From positions 11,122,501 through 11,186,500 of the forward strand of contig OX327684.1 in NCBI GenBank assembly GCA_946807835.1: a stretch of DNA of 64,000 nt. Reading direction: 5' to 3'. The DNA comes from Ailanthus altissimus. Its lineage: Eukaryota; Streptophyta; Magnoliopsida; Sapindales; Simaroubaceae. A program made the translations under genes and the position numbers. Positions 58,405 through 64,000 of this stretch are shown one piece after another. A model generated the notes under the pieces. That model was not told the origin of the DNA and ran no database searches. It saw only the letters and a list, made by a program, of their open reading frames with translations. Position 1 is the first letter of the stretch; the number at the start of each line of letters is the position of its first letter.

Positions 58405-61006
58405 ATACATCAAAAATAGTTCCTCATGTAAATACGATAATGATACTGTTTTGCTAACTGAATGTTTGTCAATGAATGGTCATTATATCTTAAATACACC
58501 TTTGAAATGTCTAGGTGAATAGAACAAATGGTAGTTCGAAAACTTTGAATAATGATGAATTGTGACACATAAGATTAGGTTGTGTAGTCATAAGACGACT
58601 ATCCCGTCTAGTTAAGGATAACCAGATACTTGATCTAATTACGAAACCTTGGCTAGTTTATGAATCTTAGATTCGAGGGAAAATGACCAAATACTTATGT
58701 AAGTATTAGATACTGACCCACTAATTTATTGAAACTTCTACATAGGAATGTATATGGTCCAATAAATCATACTGCTATTGGGTGAATTTTGATACTACAT
58801 CATCTTTATCGTGATTTATCACAATACAGATATGTGTTTCTGAGAAACACAAATTAGAAACTTTTGAAATTTTCAAAGAGTTTCGACTACAAGTAAAAAA
58901 ATAAACCCTTATGTATATTCAATACCTTTAATCAGATCGAGACGATTTATACATGAATAGTAAATTTATAAATTAGTTAAAGGAGAATGTAATTCTCACT
59001 CAATATAGTCCTCTAGGTACTACTCAACACTTTAAGTGTTTTCAAGATAAGGAATTGGCCTTTATTAGATATGATTTGATTGATATTGAGTTTTACCGAT
59101 CTTCTAGAATATCTTTAAGGATATGCTCTATTAATTGCTAATCACTTATTGAATAAAGTTGTTCCTTCTGTTCTATATGAGATATAGACTCGTAAGAAAC
59201 TAAGTCTTAAATAAGTTAAGATTTAAGGATGTTCTATTTGTATAAGAGTTACACAACAAGATAAACTTGCACACAAAAGGTACAAGTATCGGTTCATTTA
59301 ACATCTTAAGCATTCTATAGGATACTAGTTCTATGATCTAAAGGAGTGGAAAAAATCTATTCCTAGAGAAAGAGTTTCTCATAGATTATGAAGATTGTAG
59401 AAAGATGAAACTTAATGAAGTCAATCTAAAAATATATGAACCGATGGTGAAACTTTAAATTCAATTGAGTGAGATGCCTATAACACACTTTTTTTATAAG
59501 TCTGAAAGAAAATCGAGGGTCACATAATAGGTATGCTTTATACTTATATGTGCCCTTGGTGTTTTCTTATTTGAAGAAAATGATCTTTTAACTTACAAAG
59601 AAACAATATTAGACATCGATTCGAGAAAATGACAAGATGTCATAAAATCTAAAATTGACTCTCTGTGTGACAATCAAGTCTAGCACTTGATTGTGCTTCT
59701 AATAGAAATTATTCTTATTTGTTATAAATAAGTTTATGCAATGGAAGTGGGGGTCTAATTTGAAGGTAGAGACCTTCAAATCTTGACTAATGATAAAAAA
59801 AAGGTTACACTCACAGATTTGGGATCAATAATGAGGAAACTTTTTTTCACCGTCTATAATGCTTAAGTCAATCCAAATTTTGTTGGCTATTGTATTCTGC
59901 TGAATTCTTCATTTTAATAAAGAAATCAGAGAGTCTTGTTTCATTAAGAATAAATAGAATGTGTGTGTGTTCAAAAAAAGCCAGTATGAGTATAATTATC
60001 TTTCGAGTTCTCTACGTGGAATACATATTCAATGTCAGAATCGACACTGATATGTTACAAGTCAATTAGATATGAGTTATTTGAATAAGAACTACTCCAT
60101 AAAAGATTTGGAAAAGGCTTCCTTATTACTACCTATAAAGTATTATAGAGATAGAGCTAGATGGCTGATAGAATTATTATAATCGTTGTACATAGACAAT
60201 ATTCTTGAAAATGACAACTTTAATAACTGTGAGATAGTTAATGTACTTTTTAAATATGGCATTCATCTTTCTAGGAGGAGTTGTCCTCGGCAAAAAGATG
60301 AAAATATTAGAATATCTAACATACAATATACATCAGCTAGAGATAACTTTATGTACGCCATGTTATATACAAAACCCGAATATGGATGGTTGTAAGTGTT
60401 AGGAGCTGGTATTAATCTGATCTGGGTAATGACAATCCATTGATCGTGAAACATATTTGAAATACTTGAGAGGTATAGAGGATAAGTTTCTAACTCATAG
60501 AGAAAGTTACTTATATATAAAGGATACACAGACTTGGGTTTGGTCTGGATGATAGAATGTCCACATCTAGTTATGTATTTCTTCTCATCGATATTGTAGT
60601 TAGTTGAGAGTGCAAAATAAATATCCAAATCTAATTCTCCTTGTAGGTGGAATAGTTTGCGACATGAGTAGCCTACAAAAGAAGTTCTGTGGATATCTAA
60701 ATCAATTGCACAACTTAGAATAATTCTAAGCTTAATGGATCCCATCCCACTAAATGCAATAATAACAAGATAATTGCTCTGGCTAAAAAGCCACAAGGTA
60801 CACCAGAATTCTGATCATACGGACTCTGAATACCATATGAATAGAAATTCCTTGGCTATATAGAGATGTAATAGTATATATGATATATTTCATGAATAAT
60901 ATAGCAGACCCACTAACTAAAACCTTAACTCCTAATGTGTTTGAGAAACACATGAAGATGATAGATATTAGATATCATCGTGAATAGCACTAAAGCGAGT
61001 GAGAGT
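58405..61006 (+). pseudogene. copia Z pol remnant (pre-integrase to RNase H)
   Basis: Plus strand, no long sense frame. 58405-58690 is the GAG-pre-integrase domain (S-M-N-G-H-Y-I-L-N-T, then E-L-x-H-I-R-L-G-C and R-L-S-R-L-V-K-D). 58790-59200 is the integrase (catalytic-region D-R-D-D-L-Y-M-N in decayed form). 59540-60200 is RT (L-K-S-I-Q-I-L-L-A-I at about 59870, uninterrupted here, and L-S-R-V-L-Y-V-E-Y replacing Y-V-D-D). 60180-60960 is the RT end and RNase H. The pol end precedes a GAGTGAGAGT purine stretch and the 3' LTR. The 177-codon minus frame at 60263-60796 is antisense to RNase H and not a gene. Confidence 0.82.
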
Positions 61007-63250
61007 TATTGGAACTAGTGCTTATATGCCATTTTAATATTGTATGAATATTAATTCTTTAATATTTATACAATAAAAATTTTGAAAAAAATCATTAATA
61101 TTAAATACATATGGTAAAATACTTGTAACACTTTAGATATTGTATAATCTGAATAAGTTCAGATTTGGTCCAAAGGAGTTCAGTGCCAAGAGTTAGCTAC
61201 GCTGAGAGTTATAATTGCTGAGAGGTATAATTGCTAAGAGTTAACAGGTTATAAGAGTCAGCGAAATCTAAAGAGTTAGAACCTTGTCTAAAATAGGACA
61301 AAGACTTGAGGGTATACTAGCAATAACATTGTGCAAAGAGTACTAAAAAATGTCATTATCAAACGTTATGTTCCTAATCTATTTTTACTAATACGGGTTT
61401 ATTGGTGGGAATCTTATTTAATATAGATCTGTGTATGTCTATATATGGATAGTCCAAATAATTAATCTGAGTAAACTATGAGCTTAGTGGAAGCTCATAT
61501 AGATATGCGGGTATTCAGTAAGACTGGGTACTTAACGAGCTAAATTAGGATTTCTAATAAACATCACATAAAGCTGTCAATGGATGATCCTTTTGAGTTG
61601 AGTAGTATTTGTGGTCCCTTGACCTGAGCACTATGATTGACTTATAAGTAATCCATCATACTTAGGTTTCACACATATCAGAGACCTTTTATAGTCTGAC
61701 TGTTGGGTGTCGCTGGGTATGGTCTGATGCTCATGGAGTCCAGTTTATGTAGATATAAGATCCATTAACTCATATAGGTGAGTTGTATATCCAGATGCTC
61801 CGAGATTGTGTTCTAAAAAATCTTATGGCTAAAAGTAATTCACTTAGAAAAAATATTTCCTATGTAAGAAGTAATATCGCAAAAGTGTTTGCAGATATTA
61901 TTTATCAGAATACGAATCTAGAGATAAGTTCTAGTGTTGAGCAAATAGATACTTGAAGGTGATGATCTATGTCTCCGCTCTTCCAAGATATAAATAACAA
62001 AGAAATTATACGAATATGTATTAACCTTAACTTATATGGTTCAACATGTTATTTTATTATTTTCATAATGTATGAGTGGGGCATCGCTTATGAACTTATA
62101 AAAGAGTTTCGTAGGACAAAATGGATGTGAACCTAGGGAGTTTCACTATATAGAGTGTACTCATTGTGCATTGGCTTAGCACACCGGATTGAATAGTTTA
62201 ATCTGGGAAGTTCTTAGAAAATTAGAATTATTTCAAGGTCTCTCGAGGAGATGATAAGGTTTAAGTGTTAAGTCCGAAATCTCGACAAGTATATTAATTT
62301 ATGGCATTACATGTGGCATCCAATAGAAAGGTTAAAGTGGCAAGACAGGGTCTCTTGAAGAGTGTACTCATTGTGCATTAGCTTATTTACTTGCCACTTT
62401 AACCTTTTTATTGAATGCCACATGTCATGCCATAAATTGATATACTTGTCGAGATTTCGAGCTTAACACTTAAATCCTATCATCTCCTCGAGAGAACCTT
62501 CTATTGGATGCCATATGTCATGCCATAAATTGATAATGGCATGACACATGGCATATCACATGGCATGTTATAATTGATTGATTATTATTTTGTTAAATAT
62601 TAATATTTTAACTGGCTAATGAGTTGTAAGTGAAATTCTACCAAATTAGCAAGAGGTAGATATTAACATGTATTGCCATTTTTATTGAATTCTTTAAATG
62701 TTAACCAAGAGGTGGCATATTTTGCATAACTAAAATGGCCACTAAATTCATTTCTATTCTGCTAATTTTTGTGCAAATTAAAGCATAACATGTATTGAAA
62801 CAAGAGTTATTTGGCCACTGATTTCATTCATATTCGACCGACACTTAGTTAAGTGCTTATTCATTCTTTTGAAGAAGCATGACAATGCAAATATTTTGCA
62901 TTGTCATGCTTGCACATTAATTGGCCAAAGGTGAGGTTACCTTGGCTATAAATAGCCAAGTTCAAATCATTTGCATAATAAGATGTGGGTTATAAGAAAT
63001 ATTATATAGAGGTCCGAGAGAAATTAAAAAGCAAATATTGCTTCAAATAAAATATTTTGACAAGTTACAAGGCTACCGTTGTAGCTCAAAGGATCCTACC
63101 GAGTTCTCAACTAAAACTACACAAAGCACGCTTCGAGGGTGAGTTCCTAATATTTCATTAGTGTAATATAATATTATGTTTAAATTTTGATGCACTTAAT
63201 TATGCATGCGTGATGTGTAATTAAAAATTAAAATATACATGCTCACCCCA
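61007..63250 (+). repeat. 3' LTR of copia element Z, about 2.2 kb
   Basis: From TATTGGAACTAGTGC (TG start altered) to CTCACCCCA, homologous to 25536-27568. Long for a copia LTR. It includes a large inverted repeat at 62237-62498. Confidence 0.82.
62237..62498. repeat. 108-bp inverted repeat within the copia Z LTR
   Basis: Arms 62237-62344 and 62390-62498 are near-perfect reverse complements with a 45-bp spacer. A direct repeat (AGAGTGTACTCATTGTGCAT) lies at 62152 and 62359. Copia Y has only one arm. Confidence 0.88.
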
Positions 63251-63845
63251 CATACAGCGCACTTTCAGTTTTCATCTTTGGCAAGTCAAAACTGAAAACA
63301 AAGAGATCCCCTCTCAGAAGTTGGCCCAAAGCTAAAGAGCAAGTCCGGCCCAATGATTTATGGCAAAGCATTCATAAGTGAGCATGGTTGCAGCTTAGAG
63401 AATTTAGAACTCGTAAACATTACGGCAATGATTTGACAACACCATTGGGAGCAATTTTGCAGCCAACCCGAGGCAAGCATCATTCTAATTGTATGAGTGG
63501 TTTATACCAATTCAAGTTAGCTTGATTGGGACAACAAAGTATTTGTTTTGGGTCGACAGGTATCATTCGATTCAGTTACTATCAACACCCATTTCAAATT
63601 AACAACAGCGATAATGGACAAAATGAGAGAGCTCCAAGATCATCCCGACTATGGGGTGATCATCTTCACTTTGTGTACATCTTGCACTTAATAGAATGTG
63701 GTGACTGACATACTGATGACATTCCTTCTATGCTACATCCACCTAGAGGTAAAGGTTTGGTACGGTTTATTCTTTGCACGCCTCATGCCCATATCTCACA
63801 CCATCAACATCATCAAACCTCATTCCTTTTCTTCTCTGTGCTATT
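63251..63845. other. DNA beyond copia Z without recognised repeats
   Basis: No element homology to the rest of the window and a less skewed composition. The 60-codon plus frame at 63526-63708 has no recognisable features. It may be the 5' flank of the gene that follows. Confidence 0.4.
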
Positions 63846-64000
63846 ATGACTAACCACACCATCAACATTGAGAAGGTAATACATTCTAAGATCATGGCTT
63901 GTGCAAAACTTAAATCTCAATTTTTTTTCCTTATTTAATTGCAGCGTTATGTGCCAATTCTAAGGTCACTTAGGAACCTACCATTAAAAGATACACATCA
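63846..64000 (+). CDS. Possible start of a host gene, cut by the window edge
   Basis: ATG at 63846 begins MTNHTINIEK; AAG|GTAATA at 63875/63876 and a pyrimidine tract followed by TTGCAG at 63944 would define a 69-bp phase-0 intron. After it the frame continues open to the edge (RYVPILRSLRNLPLKDTH), reading like an ordinary cytosolic protein start. I do not recognise the family. The short intron is near the lower limit for plants, and the frame is also open upstream of the ATG, so the true start may differ. It is the only stretch here that looks like a non-transposon gene. Confidence 0.35.

Noticed and set aside
60263..60796. 177-codon minus-strand frame
   Set aside because: It is antisense to the copia Z RT/RNase H remnant, with no domain of its own; open by chance.

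Overview
This is plant nuclear DNA, almost certainly from a eudicot: AT-rich, intron-poor and made almost entirely of LTR retrotransposons of the Ty3/gypsy Athila and Tat groups and of Ty1/copia, nested in each other and mostly decayed. It looks like pericentromeric or other repeat-rich heterochromatin. The species cannot be told from the sequence. I see no rRNA, tRNA, CRISPR or bacterial feature, and only one candidate host gene, cut by the right edge.

Layout. 1-540: copia pol scrap. 557-4786: Athila-type element A1 (minus) with gag-protease remnant, tRNA-Asp primer site and LTR. 4787-6146: AT-rich DNA and an old LTR piece. 6147-14478: a degenerate copia element X (plus) with two internal tandem duplications and an LTR1 solo LTR in its reverse transcriptase. 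14479-16328: truncated LTR3. 16340-23390: two plus-strand Athila-type remnants (A2, A3), A3 holding another LTR1 solo LTR. 23391-34390: a Tat-group element (plus) with protease, RT, RNase H, integrase and a 3' tandem-repeat field, invaded by copia Y, LTR1 and LTR4. 34391-56000: a Tat-type antisense ORF broken into pieces by LTR3 and by a 16.6-kb nest. 56860-63250: copia element Z. 63251-64000: possible host DNA.

The nest is the clearest structure. Element B (35773-52409, 5-bp duplication GTACC) contains solo LTR5 (37295-46838, duplication TTCTA), which contains a 7,411-bp element (38891-46301, duplication GTTAT). That innermost element has two 1,446-bp LTRs differing, by eye, at one base, an intact tRNA-Asp primer site, polypurine tract and an open 859-codon gag-protease frame, but no RT, RNase H or integrase. 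It is young and non-autonomous, so it would need enzymes in trans.

Two points deserve most attention. First, all five Athila-type elements here (A1, A2, A3, B and the young one) go from the gag-protease C-terminus straight to the same hairpin, so lack of pol belongs to a lineage rather than to one copy. Second, the U3 of several LTR families carries, just upstream of the TATA box, an array of short GC-rich dyads whose arms change together while the core stays the same; the young element repeats this array downstream of gag. Older copies show the dyads worn by changes that look like CpG decay. Coordinates of diverged boundaries are approximate, and all comparisons were made by eye.
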